Below are positions 14,687-22,784 of a stretch of DNA of 53,202 bases, one piece after another (the first letter of the stretch is position 1; the number at the start of each line of letters is the position of its first letter). Position numbers and translations under genes: made by a program. The notes beneath the pieces are model-generated. The model was given only the letters and a program-made list of their open reading frames with translations, did no database searches and was not told the DNA's origin. The DNA is taken from assembly GCA_017446885.1 (NCBI GenBank), contig JAFSOR010000018.1, positions 64,758 to 117,959 of the forward strand, given 5' to 3'. This DNA is from Spirochaetia bacterium. GTDB lineage: Bacteria; Spirochaetota; Spirochaetia; CADAEX01.

Positions 14687-16431
14687 AAAAAACATCTGAT
14701 ACACTTCCAAAATGGAATTTATCCAACATCTACAAAAGTTTTGACGATACTGCCTACGAGGGCGATATAAAGGACTACACTGCACTATGCACCGAGCTTA
14801 AAGCGCTGCTTAAAGCAGGAAAGAAAGAGGTTCTGGAGAACGCGGTGCAGCTTTTAGGACGGGCCATGGATCTGTTCGAGAACCTGTACTCATACGCATA
14901 TGCAATCTTTTCGGTAAACACCGGGGATGAGCGTGCTTTGCGAGAGGTGTCGCGTCTTGATGAGCTGCACCAGAAGCTTGCCGAATGCTTTGTCCTTTTC
15001 AATTCGCTTGTGAAAAAATATAAAAAATCTATCCCGGACATGCTAAAGAAAAGCCCTATCCTGGCCGTGCGTGCCCAGTTTATAAAAGATGCCCTTACCG
15101 AGTCCGAGCACCAGCTTTCCGATGCCGAAGAAGCCCTTGCACAGGAGCTTAAGGCGGCTGGCGGCGATGCATGGGGCAGGCTTCAGGAGGCTGTTTCATC
15201 TGCGCTTGAGCAGGAAGGAAAGAGCATTACCGAGCTACGCAACATGGCCTTTGACAAGAGCCGCAGCGTGCGTAAAAAAGCATACGAGGCAGAGCTGGCC
15301 GCCTGGAAAAGCATGGAGATTCCTCTGGCATACTCTCTTAACGGTGTAAAGAAGACAGCTGCCACATTGGATACAAAACGCGGCTGGAAGAGTGCCCTGG
15401 ATAAGGCTTTGTTCCAGTCAAGGATGTCGCATAAGACTTTGGATGCCATGATTGCAGTAATGGAAGAATCGCTACCTGAGTTCCGCAAGTATCTTAATAA
15501 AAAAGCAGAGCTCCTGGGCATTAAAAAGCTTGCTTTCTACGACCTTTTTGCCCCCATAAGCGAGAAAGGCTTCAAGCCCAGGGTGTGGAGCTTTGACGAG
15601 GCACGTGACTACATAATCGAGACCTTCGGCAGCTTTGCAGAGGATATGGGGCTGTTTGCAAAGAATGCATTTGAAAGCGGCTGGGTGGATGCACCGCCCC
15701 ATGCCGGCAAGGTGGGCGGAGCCTACTGCACATCGTTCCCCATAGCCAAGGAAAGCCGGGTAATGTGCAACTACAGCCCCACATTCTCGGGGGTATCGAC
15801 AATAGCCCACGAGCTGGGACACGCATATCACTTCCACCTGCTGCGAGAGGACTACGCCTTTGCACGGGCCTACCCTATGACACTGGCCGAGACTGCATCT
15901 ATCTTCTCCGAGACTATGCTGTACAACAATACAATCAGCAGAGCCAAAGGCTTTGAGAAAAAGTATCTTACCGAGATGTTCCTTATGGAGGCAACCCAGG
16001 TTATTGTAGACATACTATGCCGCTTCTATTTTGAGCAGGCTGTGTTCGAGGCCCAGAAGTCTGGTCCGCTCTCTGCCGATGCCCTGTGCAGCATGATGAT
16101 TGATGCCCAGAAGGCCACCTATGGCGATGCCCTAGATCCTAAGCAGCTGCATCCATACATGTGGGCAGTAAAGTGCCACTACTACAGCCCGGACCTTGGT
16201 TTCTACAACTATCCCTATGCCTTCGGGCAGCTGTTCTCAATAGGACTCTATACCAGATATCTTGAGGATAAAAAGCGTTTCCCTGCCCTGTACAAGAAGG
16301 TGCTTATGGCAACAGGAAAGACCGACATAAGGGGTGTGGCAAAGCTTGCAGGCATAGACATTGAGAAAAAGGATTTCTTCCAGGAAAGTATGGGCTTTAT
16401 AACCAGGATGATCCGGAGCTTTCTGAAGTAA
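14683..16431 (+). CDS. pepF: M3-family oligoendopeptidase F
   Basis: Cytoplasmic zinc metallopeptidase that trims oligopeptides. The HELGH zinc motif is at residues 376-380, with the third ligand in AETASIFSE about 25 residues on. The N-terminal half (WNLSNIYKSFDD, SMEIPLAYSLNGVKKTAATLDTKR) is typical of the PepF branch and the length of 582 residues is normal. Translation is coupled to the DUF2703 gene by the ATGA overlap. The last 35 bases overlap the end of the convergent antiporter gene. Confidence 0.95.
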   Translation: MKKTSDTLPKWNLSNIYKSFDDTAYEGDIKDYTALCTELKALLKAGKKEVLENAVQLLGRAMDLFENLYSYAYAIFSVNTGDERALREVSRLDELHQKLAECFVLFNSLVKKYKKSIPDMLKKSPILAVRAQFIKDALTESEHQLSDAEEALAQELKAAGGDAWGRLQEAVSSALEQEGKSITELRNMAFDKSRSVRKKAYEAELAAWKSMEIPLAYSLNGVKKTAATLDTKRGWKSALDKALFQSRMSHKTLDAMIAVMEESLPEFRKYLNKKAELLGIKKLAFYDLFAPISEKGFKPRVWSFDEARDYIIETFGSFAEDMGLFAKNAFESGWVDAPPHAGKVGGAYCTSFPIAKESRVMCNYSPTFSGVSTIAHELGHAYHFHLLREDYAFARAYPMTLAETASIFSETMLYNNTISRAKGFEKKYLTEMFLMEATQVIVDILCRFYFEQAVFEAQKSGPLSADALCSMMIDAQKATYGDALDPKQLHPYMWAVKCHYYSPDLGFYNYPYAFGQLFSIGLYTRYLEDKKRFPALYKKVLMATGKTDIRGVAKLAGIDIEKKDFFQESMGFITRMIRSFLK

Positions 16432-18493
16432 AGACTTCAGCTATCTCGTCCGCACTCCGGGCGTTCAAAATCTTTTGTCTGTTATCTTCCTGGCTTAATA
16501 CACCCGATACTGCCGACAGCACCTGAAGGTGTGGCGAAGCCTCATCTGTAGGCGATGCTATAAGTACAAATATCTGTGATGGCAGGCCGTCCAGAGAGTC
16601 AAACTCGATACCGCTTTTCTTGCGCCCTATGGCAACTGTCAGGTGCTTTACACCGTCGCTCTTGGCATGCGGGAATGCTATTCCGTGCTCCATGCCTGTG
16701 CTCATCTTGGCCTCGCGCTGCATTATGTCGTCCATAAGAACCTGCTTGTCGGTTATATTCTTCGAAGTGCTTACCAGATCCACCAGCTCCATAAGAACCT
16801 CATCTTTGGTATTTGCAGCCAGGTCGCAGATTATAAGATTCTTGGAGATACGCCCCTTAAGGACTTCAACATCAACCTTCTTCTCGGTGCTCTGTGCCGA
16901 CTCCTTCTTTGCCTCCACCATGGAGCTGGTCTCTTCCTGTTCGGTGCGCTCTGTGTCCATAAAGCGCAGCATGACCTCGTACACCGAAGTCTTAAGGAAC
17001 TGTTCGTAGCGCACCTTGGTAGATATATCCAGGGCTTTGCCGTGCTGGTTTATGGTAAACACCATACGGTTCATACGGGCGTGGTATATCCCTTTGTCGC
17101 TGTCGATATTGAGCACGAAGAAACCGTCCTTGCGCAGATCCTTAAGAAGCATATATGCAACCAGGTCGGCAATCTCCTCGGTCTTGAATTCCCAGTGGCA
17201 TGTGGTGGTGGCAGAACTCTTAAGCTCCTTACGGGTTCCCCGCTCCTTGCTCTTAAGTATAAGGCTAAGGGCCGGAGGTGCCACAATAGTGGTCACCAGG
17301 GTCATCATAATCACAACGCCAAAAAGCTGCTCGTCCAGGATTCCTGCAGTAATTCCAATACCAGCTATGATAAGTGCAACCTCGCCACGGGGGACCATAC
17401 CGCATCCTATGCGGAGCGCACCGTGGATATTGAACCCCAGGTAGAGCGATGGCCAGCCGCAGCCTATAAGCTTGCCGACTATACATGCGGCAGTGTAGAC
17501 CAGCCCGAACAGAATGATATGGGGATCAAACAGCTTGGCCACATTAACCATCATACCCATGACACAGAAGAACAGAGGCACCAGGAAAGCAGTTATACCC
17601 TCAAGACGGTCGTGTATTATAGGGGCAATATCGGTGCTGGACAGGGCAAGTCCTGTGATGTATGCACCTATGATCATTGCAAGCCCCTGTTTCTCAAACA
17701 TTCCTGCAAAAAGGAGCGCAAGACCGAATGCGAATATAGAAAAGTCGTAGGAGCTGTGGAATTTCTTAAGAAGCTCGGCCACCCTCTTTGAGAAAATAAG
17801 CGCAATCGCCGAGAATCCCAGCCATATACCAAATGCGCGGAATGCTATATTCAGTATCACAGGGGCGTTCATGCCATGGCCGCCGTTACGCTGCACTGCA
17901 GCCACAAGTCCCATAACCACAGCCAGGAGCACAATACCCAGTACATCGTCGAATACAGCGGCGGCAAGTGTGGTTACCCCCTCGGGCGAATCCATCTTCT
18001 TCTTGTCCGACAGTATGCGGGCTGTTATGCCTACCGATGTGGCTGTACTCATTATGCCGAAGAACAGGCAGCGCTCGTCAAGGAAGTGGGTTCCCAAGAC
18101 CAGCATGCAGGTGCCGGCTCCGAAAAAAAAGGAGAATACTACCCCCGAAAGACCTATTATTCCACCGCGCAGGGAGTAGCGGATAAAAAGGCCTAAGTCG
18201 GTCTCGAGGCCAGAGTTGAACAAAAGTACAATGGAAGCCACCATCGCAAAGCCGTAGAGCTGTGGGGTAACAGCCAAAGCCTGCGAATAGACAGGAAAAA
18301 GCCCATCTGGAAAGCCTGGCAGCGGAATTGCACCCAGGGCATAAGGGCCTATGACTACACCCGAAATTAGCTCGCCTATGACCGATGGAACGCCCATTCT
18401 TTCGGTAAGGCTGCCGAATATCTTTACTGCGAAAATTATTACGCTTATCTGAAATATAAGAGTGGTCATAAGACCAGTGATATTTCCTTCCAT
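16397..18493 (-). CDS. CPA2 cation:proton antiporter fused to a PTS EIIA(Fru/Ntr) domain
   Basis: 698 residues. Residues 1 to about 410 form 12-13 membrane segments of the KefB/NapA-type CPA2 family (VPSVIGELISGVVIGPYALG, VFDDVLGIVLLAV with the ion-site Asp pair DD, and a late GMVPRGEVALIIAG). A cytoplasmic linker of about 130 residues follows. The C-terminal 145 residues are a PTS EIIA type-2 domain, with the phosphorylatable His in GIAFPHAKSDG. Phosphorylation through EI/HPr could couple ion exchange to sugar or nitrogen state. ATG 18493 has GGAG at moderate distance. No other PTS gene is nearby. Confidence 0.88.
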   Translation of the reverse strand: MEGNITGLMTTLIFQISVIIFAVKIFGSLTERMGVPSVIGELISGVVIGPYALGAIPLPGFPDGLFPVYSQALAVTPQLYGFAMVASIVLLFNSGLETDLGLFIRYSLRGGIIGLSGVVFSFFFGAGTCMLVLGTHFLDERCLFFGIMSTATSVGITARILSDKKKMDSPEGVTTLAAAVFDDVLGIVLLAVVMGLVAAVQRNGGHGMNAPVILNIAFRAFGIWLGFSAIALIFSKRVAELLKKFHSSYDFSIFAFGLALLFAGMFEKQGLAMIIGAYITGLALSSTDIAPIIHDRLEGITAFLVPLFFCVMGMMVNVAKLFDPHIILFGLVYTAACIVGKLIGCGWPSLYLGFNIHGALRIGCGMVPRGEVALIIAGIGITAGILDEQLFGVVIMMTLVTTIVAPPALSLILKSKERGTRKELKSSATTTCHWEFKTEEIADLVAYMLLKDLRKDGFFVLNIDSDKGIYHARMNRMVFTINQHGKALDISTKVRYEQFLKTSVYEVMLRFMDTERTEQEETSSMVEAKKESAQSTEKKVDVEVLKGRISKNLIICDLAANTKDEVLMELVDLVSTSKNITDKQVLMDDIMQREAKMSTGMEHGIAFPHAKSDGVKHLTVAIGRKKSGIEFDSLDGLPSQIFVLIASPTDEASPHLQVLSAVSGVLSQEDNRQKILNARSADEIAEVFTSESSGSSWL

Positions 18494-18532
18494 ATCCCAA
18501 GCTCCGACTTATTCTATCTTTTATTCAAAAAC

Positions 18533-18561
18533 TTTACAACTTCATTTTCAGGTGATATAAT
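18533..18561 (+). promoter_or_regulatory. Promoter of the conserved exported protein gene
   Basis: TTTACA (18533-18538), 17-base spacer, TATAAT (18556-18561) with an extended TGA before it. Seven bases separate the -10 box from ATG 18569, so the transcript should be leaderless. Confidence 0.65.
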
Positions 18562-18568
18562 TTACTAA

Positions 18569-19225
18569 ATGAGGAAAATATTTTCCCTCTTATTATTACT
18601 TTTTCTCGCTTTTTCTGGTCTGGCTGCCCAAGGGGTAAGCCGCATGACCTACTTTGCAAGTCTTTTCGGCATTTCTTTCGACACCAGCGAGGAGATTCCC
18701 CAGCGTGAGCTTTCAATCATATACTTTATACTGGACCATACCGAGGAATACCATATACACTGCATGAGGGGCGAGGAACAGAACCAGGTCTTTGTCCACA
18801 ACGACGGCACAGTGGTGGTGTTTGACAAGAATCATCATCAGGTGACCAACTACAACAGGGGCACCATACGCATAGCCCGCAAGAACGACCCCATAGGCCA
18901 CTTTATACTGGACACCCAGCCCTGGCTTAACTTTGGCGTGGATTCAAGCGACCCCACCACCATAGAGGAACGGCTTGAGGCCTACCTTATGGATGTGCAG
19001 AACGCAATATTCGTATTCCTGTTCCACCGCAAGGGTGTCCCTATAAAGCAGATACATTACAGCGAACTTGACCAGGTGGACAAAGAGGTATGCCAATTCT
19101 TCTACAAGATTCTTTTCAACAGCTCATACAAGATACAGCTGACCGACGAGAACATACAGAAGATGCACAGAAGCCCCAACCTGTGGTCCAAGTACTGCCA
19201 CCAGATATTCAACCTGTTCTTTTAG
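18569..19225 (+). CDS. Exported protein, unknown function
   Basis: Not recognised. 218 residues with a clear signal peptide (MRKIFSLLLLLFLAFSGLAAQ, probable cleavage after Ala at AxA-like LAA). The mature part is a mixed alpha/beta protein: a conserved-looking acidic N-terminal half (FVHNDGTVVVFDKNHHQVTN) and a helical C-terminal half. One or two cysteines, no lipobox. The strong promoter 7 bases from the ATG and lack of Shine-Dalgarno imply leaderless expression. Likely periplasmic. Confidence 0.7.
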   Translation: MRKIFSLLLLLFLAFSGLAAQGVSRMTYFASLFGISFDTSEEIPQRELSIIYFILDHTEEYHIHCMRGEEQNQVFVHNDGTVVVFDKNHHQVTNYNRGTIRIARKNDPIGHFILDTQPWLNFGVDSSDPTTIEERLEAYLMDVQNAIFVFLFHRKGVPIKQIHYSELDQVDKEVCQFFYKILFNSSYKIQLTDENIQKMHRSPNLWSKYCHQIFNLFF

Positions 19226-19242
19226 AAACTTTTGCGGATAAA

Positions 19243-19295
19243 TAAAAAATGTCACATCCAGCTCCTGAAACAAGTTCAGAATGACGAATGTGACA
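19243..19295 (-). terminator. Terminator of the tRNA cluster
   Basis: ATGTGACA (19288-19295) and TGTCACAT (19250-19257) form an 8-bp outer stem; the inner part pairs CTGAA with TTCAG. On the minus strand it is followed by TTTTTTATTT. The inner hairpin is the dispersed CCTGAAACAAGTTCAG element also found at 42421. Confidence 0.75.
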
Positions 19296-19305
19296 TAAGA
19301 AAAGG

Positions 19306-19377
19306 CATCTCCTACTGGAATCGAACCAGTGTTGACGGGATGAAAACCCGTTGTCCTAACCCCTAGACGAAGGAGAC
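19306..19377 (-). tRNA. tRNA-Glu (TTC)
   Basis: Minus-strand cloverleaf: acceptor GTCTCCT with AGGAGAT (terminal G.T pair), D-arm TCGTCTAG..., anticodon stem ACGGG/CCCGT with loop TTTTCAT, T-arm ACTGGTTCGATTCCAGT. Anticodon TTC reads GAA/GAG. A complete CCA is not encoded (CCT follows the discriminator). Confidence 0.95.
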
Positions 19378-19383
19378 GCGTCC

Positions 19384-19456
19384 TGAGCTGCAATGGATTC
19401 GAACCATTGACCCACGCCTTAAAAGGGCGTTGCTCTACCAGCTGAGCTAGCAGCCC
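19384..19456 (-). tRNA. tRNA-Lys (TTT)
   Basis: Minus strand: acceptor GGGCTGC with GCAGCTC, D-arm AGCTCAGCTGGTAGAGC, anticodon stem ACGCC/GGCGT with loop CTTTTAA (anticodon TTT), T-arm ATGGTTCGAATCCAT. 73 bases; CCA not encoded. Confidence 0.95.
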
Positions 19457-19527
19457 GAACAAAATAATCGCAACGACAAAAATCTATCAAGAAAGACAGA
19501 TAATGTCAACTACAGCGATTGTTTAAT

Positions 19528-19613
19528 TGCCGAAGGCGGAACTCGAATCCGCAAGGCTTTTAAGGGCCGGAGGATTTTAAGTCCTCTGTGTCTACCAATT
19601 TCACCACTTCGGC
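19528..19613 (-). tRNA. tRNA-Leu (TAA)
   Basis: Minus strand, 86 bases with a long class II variable arm. Acceptor GCCGAAG/CTTCGGC, anticodon stem GAGGA/TCCTC with loop CTTAAAA (anticodon TAA, reads UUA/UUG), T-arm GCGGATTCGAGTTCCGC. First gene of the Leu-Lys-Glu cluster; CCA not encoded. Confidence 0.95.
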
Positions 19614-19670
19614 ATTTCAATCTATTTTACTTGAGGGTGGCTTGACAGTCAAGCAGTTTAGTTCTTGAAT

Positions 19671-20507
19671 ATGAGCATGACAGAAGAAGTTGCCCAGCAT
19701 GTGCACCTGTACAAGGGCATTGCAGATACACACACCCACCTTATACTATGGCAGACCAAGGAGATGGACTGGAAAGTTCTGTTCCAGACCTGCATTGATA
19801 ACGGCCTTGAGCTGGCCTTGGATGTAGGGACCAACACCGACACATTCGAGACTCGGCTTGACATGGTGAACCAGTTTGACCAGCTGTACATAACAGATGG
19901 CCTTTCAGTAAGCAAGTCGGAACTTGAGGATGCAGACCTTAAGCGGCGACTGTATGACCTTGAGAAGCAGGTGGCTGCAAACCGTGATGGCGGCAAGCTG
20001 GTTGCCGTGGGCGAGATAGGACTTGACAACCACTTCGAGTACGGCGGCCCAGAGCGGCAGAAAAAGCTGTTCGCTGCCCAGCTGGATATCGCAAAGCAGT
20101 TTGACCTGCCTGTGGTAATACATACCAGGGAGGCTGACCCCGACACATATTCCATGCTCTCTAGTGCCAAGCTGAGCCGGGCCGGCATAATCCACTGCTT
20201 CTCAAGCGACTGGGAATGGGCAAAGAAGTACCTTGACCTGGGTTTCTACATCTCTTTCTCCGGCAATGTAACGTACAAGAAATCAGAAGGCATTCAGGAG
20301 GCTGCAGCCAAGGTGCCGGCTGGCCGCATACTGGCCGAGACCGATGCACCATTCCTGACACCCCAGAAGGTTCGCAAGTACCCCAACTGGAGCGGTTTTA
20401 TAGGCCACACCTACGACTTTATTGCGGCCCTGCGCGGCACCTTGCCGGAGGAGCTGGCATTCCAGGTGACCCGGAATTTCAAGACACTTATGGGGCTTAC
20501 GCAGTGA
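19671..20507 (+). CDS. tatD: TatD-family metal-dependent DNase/hydrolase
   Basis: TIM-barrel hydrolase of about 278 residues. Metal-site motifs are in order: ADTHTHL near the N-terminus, GEIGLDNHF, VVIHTREAD, IIHCFSS and AETDAPFLTP. These are the TatD signatures for 3'-5' exonuclease or D-aminoacyl-tRNA-type deacylase activity. Start is ATG 19671 or 19677; TTGACA lies about 37 bases upstream, and an A/T-poor -10 region makes the exact start uncertain. The stop overlaps the GTG start of the HAD gene. Confidence 0.9.
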   Translation: MSMTEEVAQHVHLYKGIADTHTHLILWQTKEMDWKVLFQTCIDNGLELALDVGTNTDTFETRLDMVNQFDQLYITDGLSVSKSELEDADLKRRLYDLEKQVAANRDGGKLVAVGEIGLDNHFEYGGPERQKKLFAAQLDIAKQFDLPVVIHTREADPDTYSMLSSAKLSRAGIIHCFSSDWEWAKKYLDLGFYISFSGNVTYKKSEGIQEAAAKVPAGRILAETDAPFLTPQKVRKYPNWSGFIGHTYDFIAALRGTLPEELAFQVTRNFKTLMGLTQ

Positions 20508-21145
20508 TAAAACATTTGCTCTTGGATGTGGACCACACTCTGTACCCCCGCTCCTCCGGTGTCGAGGGTGCTATGGTGGTACTTATAAACAAGTTTGTGG
20601 GCGACTACCTGGGTGTAACCCCAGAGGAGGCTGCCCGCATGCGTGCAGAACGCCCCGAAGGGGTCTATGCCAGCACCCTCGACTGGCTGCAGCGCAAATA
20701 TGGTTTTACCGACATATACGGCTACTTCAGGGCTATCCACCCAACCCGGTTCTGGGAGCATTTTCCAAAGAATTCAGAGCTTATAATGATGCTGGACAGG
20801 CTAAAGGTTCCCTGCTCCATATACACAAACTCCTGGGCAAACCATGCCTTAAATGTCATGGACTACCTTGAGATAACACCTTTTTTCAAGAAGATTTACG
20901 ACCTGCCCTTCTGCCACTTTATAGGAAAGCCCGATGTGCGTTCGTTCCGCTATGTGCTTGACGACCTGCATCTTGAGCCAGGCGAGGTGCTTTTGGCAGA
21001 CGATGCCCCCACCACCATAATCGAATACACAAAAATAGGGGGCAAAGGAGTCCTGGTGGATGAGAACCTCAAACCACGGCAGAACTTCCCTGCCCCCATC
21101 ATCAAAGAAATAACCCAGCTTACTCAGTTTGCCGAGCTTTTCTGA
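20504..21145 (+). CDS. HAD-family hydrolase, pyrimidine 5'-nucleotidase type
   Basis: 213-residue phosphatase. The nucleophile motif LLLDVDHTLYP is at the extreme N-terminus; motif II is IYTNSWANHA, then IGKPD with the conserved Lys, and motif III LLADDAPTTI. The Cap domain and overall layout fit the yeast SDT1/PHM8-type pyrimidine 5'-nucleotidases. It starts with GTG 20504, which overlaps the TatD stop (GTGA), so the two are coupled. Ends adjacent to the convergent DUF1667 gene. Confidence 0.85.
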   Translation: MIKHLLLDVDHTLYPRSSGVEGAMVVLINKFVGDYLGVTPEEAARMRAERPEGVYASTLDWLQRKYGFTDIYGYFRAIHPTRFWEHFPKNSELIMMLDRLKVPCSIYTNSWANHALNVMDYLEITPFFKKIYDLPFCHFIGKPDVRSFRYVLDDLHLEPGEVLLADDAPTTIIEYTKIGGKGVLVDENLKPRQNFPAPIIKEITQLTQFAELF

Positions 21146-21505
21146 TTACATATTACGTGTGACTACAATATTAACATCTGTATCCAGGATGTTGGCTGCC
21201 ACCACATCGCCTGCAACCACAGGAGACTTAAGGTTAAGGGCGTTGATAACGTCCATGCACTTGAACTTAAGCTTTTCTGGAATCGGCTTGTCTGTCTTTA
21301 CAGGAACCACAGGGTGCACACCACCTTCAATCCGTGCTGTGGAGCAGATCATCCGGCGCGGGTCTGTAACCTCGTTCTTGCCGTAAACCTCGCCACGCTT
21401 ACAGGTGTTTCCGGTAACTTTGATATCATCTCCGCATACAGTAACTGTAAGTCTGCAGCCCATTGGACAGGAGACACAAACTAATTTTTTCTCTATGCAT
21501 TCCAT
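21146..21505 (-). CDS. DUF1667-family Cys-rich protein of the glycerol-3-phosphate dehydrogenase-like operon
   Basis: 119 residues with CVSCPMGC at about residues 10-17 and TCKRGEVYG about 20 residues on, four cysteines able to bind a metal or iron-sulfur cluster. DUF1667 proteins are found with GlpA/GlpB-like flavoproteins in anaerobes, probably as an electron-transfer subunit. The gene begins one base after the stop of the preceding flavoprotein gene, third in the operon. AGGAG precedes ATG 21505. Confidence 0.88.
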   Translation of the reverse strand: MECIEKKLVCVSCPMGCRLTVTVCGDDIKVTGNTCKRGEVYGKNEVTDPRRMICSTARIEGGVHPVVPVKTDKPIPEKLKFKCMDVINALNLKSPVVAGDVVAANILDTDVNIVVTRNM

Positions 21506-21506
21506 A

Positions 21507-22775
21507 TTATTTCTCCTCCTCTGGCTCTACAGTAATTCCTATCTCCCTGCCCTCCATTCCATTGAAAATGGAGGATGGAACTGTAAGCTTGATCATCTCG
21601 CCCGGGGTCAGGAACGGTTTCTTGTAGCGTCCCAGCTCCTTGCCGTCTTCGGTTATAACCAGATAGCATTTTCCGAACACCCGGTCCACACGCATAAGTA
21701 TGTCGAACTTGTCGTCCAAATTCTCCGGTCTGAACATATGAGGAACTGCGTAGGAAAGGCCGCCTGTAACTTTGAATACGTTGGGCTGTGAGTTCTTGGT
21801 TATCTCGCCTTTGATGTATTTTGCTGCATTCCTTCCGGCCTTGCGGCTCTCTTCTGTAACAAAGTCAACCAGGTCATGCACATGCACTACGTTTCCGCAG
21901 GCAAACACACCTTCCATAGATGTCTCCATGGATTCGGTGACTACAGGGCCTGATGTCTTCCGGTCAATCTTTATTCCCACCTGCCGTGACAGCTCGTTCT
22001 CAGGGATAAGTCCTACAGAGAGGAGCACTGTATCACATGCATATTCTTTCTCGGTGCCAGGAATAACAGCCTTGGTCTTCTTATCGCACTCTGCCACCAC
22101 AACTTTCTCAACTCTTTCCTTTCCATAGATTCCTACGATGTTGTGGCTGTACCACATAGGAATGTTGTAGTGGTCAAGGCACTGAACCACGTTTCTAGTA
22201 AGTCCCTTAGGGAAGGAGCTTCTTGCAACTACTGCGATAACCTCGCCTCCCTCGAGCACTATACGCCGGGCCATAATCATTCCGATATCTCCGGAGCCCA
22301 GGATGATTACTTTTTTTCCAACCATCTGCCCTTCGATATTGATATACCGCTGTGCAGCACCTGCTGTGAATACGCCGGAGGGTCTGTCCCCTGCAATTCC
22401 GATACCGCTTCTGGTCCGCTCACGGCAGCCCATAGCCAGTACTATAGCCTTTGCCTTAAGCTCGAAGATTCCCTGCTTGCTGTTCATCACAGTAAGGGTC
22501 TTGTCCTGAGCTATATCGAGAACGATTGTATCAAGGAAGTACTTGATCTCTGTATCCTCGGTCATGTTGATAAAGCGCTGTGCATACTCAGGACCGGTAA
22601 GCTCCTCCTTGAACACATGGAGGCCGAATCCATTATGGATGCACTGCTGCAGGATTCCGCCCGGCTCAACGTCGCGCTCTACAATAGCAATGCTCTTTAT
22701 TCCGTTGTTATATGCTTCAAGGGCAGCTGCCATTCCGGCAGGTCCACCGCCCACTACTACAAGGTCAAAATTCAC
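21507..22775 (-). CDS. FAD/NAD(P)-dependent oxidoreductase (pyridine nucleotide-disulfide family)
   Basis: 422 residues. FAD-binding VVGGGPAGMAAALEAYNNG at residues 6-24, a second dinucleotide fold VIILGSGDIGMIMARRI for NAD(P), and a FACGNVVHVHD motif near residue 295. This is the partner flavoprotein always seen with DUF1667 and the FAD-dependent GlpA-like protein; it could pass electrons between NADH and the cluster proteins. Second gene of the operon, 9 bases after its neighbour. Confidence 0.88.
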   Translation of the reverse strand: MNFDLVVVGGGPAGMAAALEAYNNGIKSIAIVERDVEPGGILQQCIHNGFGLHVFKEELTGPEYAQRFINMTEDTEIKYFLDTIVLDIAQDKTLTVMNSKQGIFELKAKAIVLAMGCRERTRSGIGIAGDRPSGVFTAGAAQRYINIEGQMVGKKVIILGSGDIGMIMARRIVLEGGEVIAVVARSSFPKGLTRNVVQCLDHYNIPMWYSHNIVGIYGKERVEKVVVAECDKKTKAVIPGTEKEYACDTVLLSVGLIPENELSRQVGIKIDRKTSGPVVTESMETSMEGVFACGNVVHVHDLVDFVTEESRKAGRNAAKYIKGEITKNSQPNVFKVTGGLSYAVPHMFRPENLDDKFDILMRVDRVFGKCYLVITEDGKELGRYKKPFLTPGEMIKLTVPSSIFNGMEGREIGITVEPEEEK

Positions 22776-22784
22776 GATACCCTC

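Noticed and set aside
16643..17791. Plus-strand open frame of 382 codons opposite the antiporter gene
   Set aside because: Codon-shadow of the antiporter; composition is biased to H, Y and C and no domain is visible.
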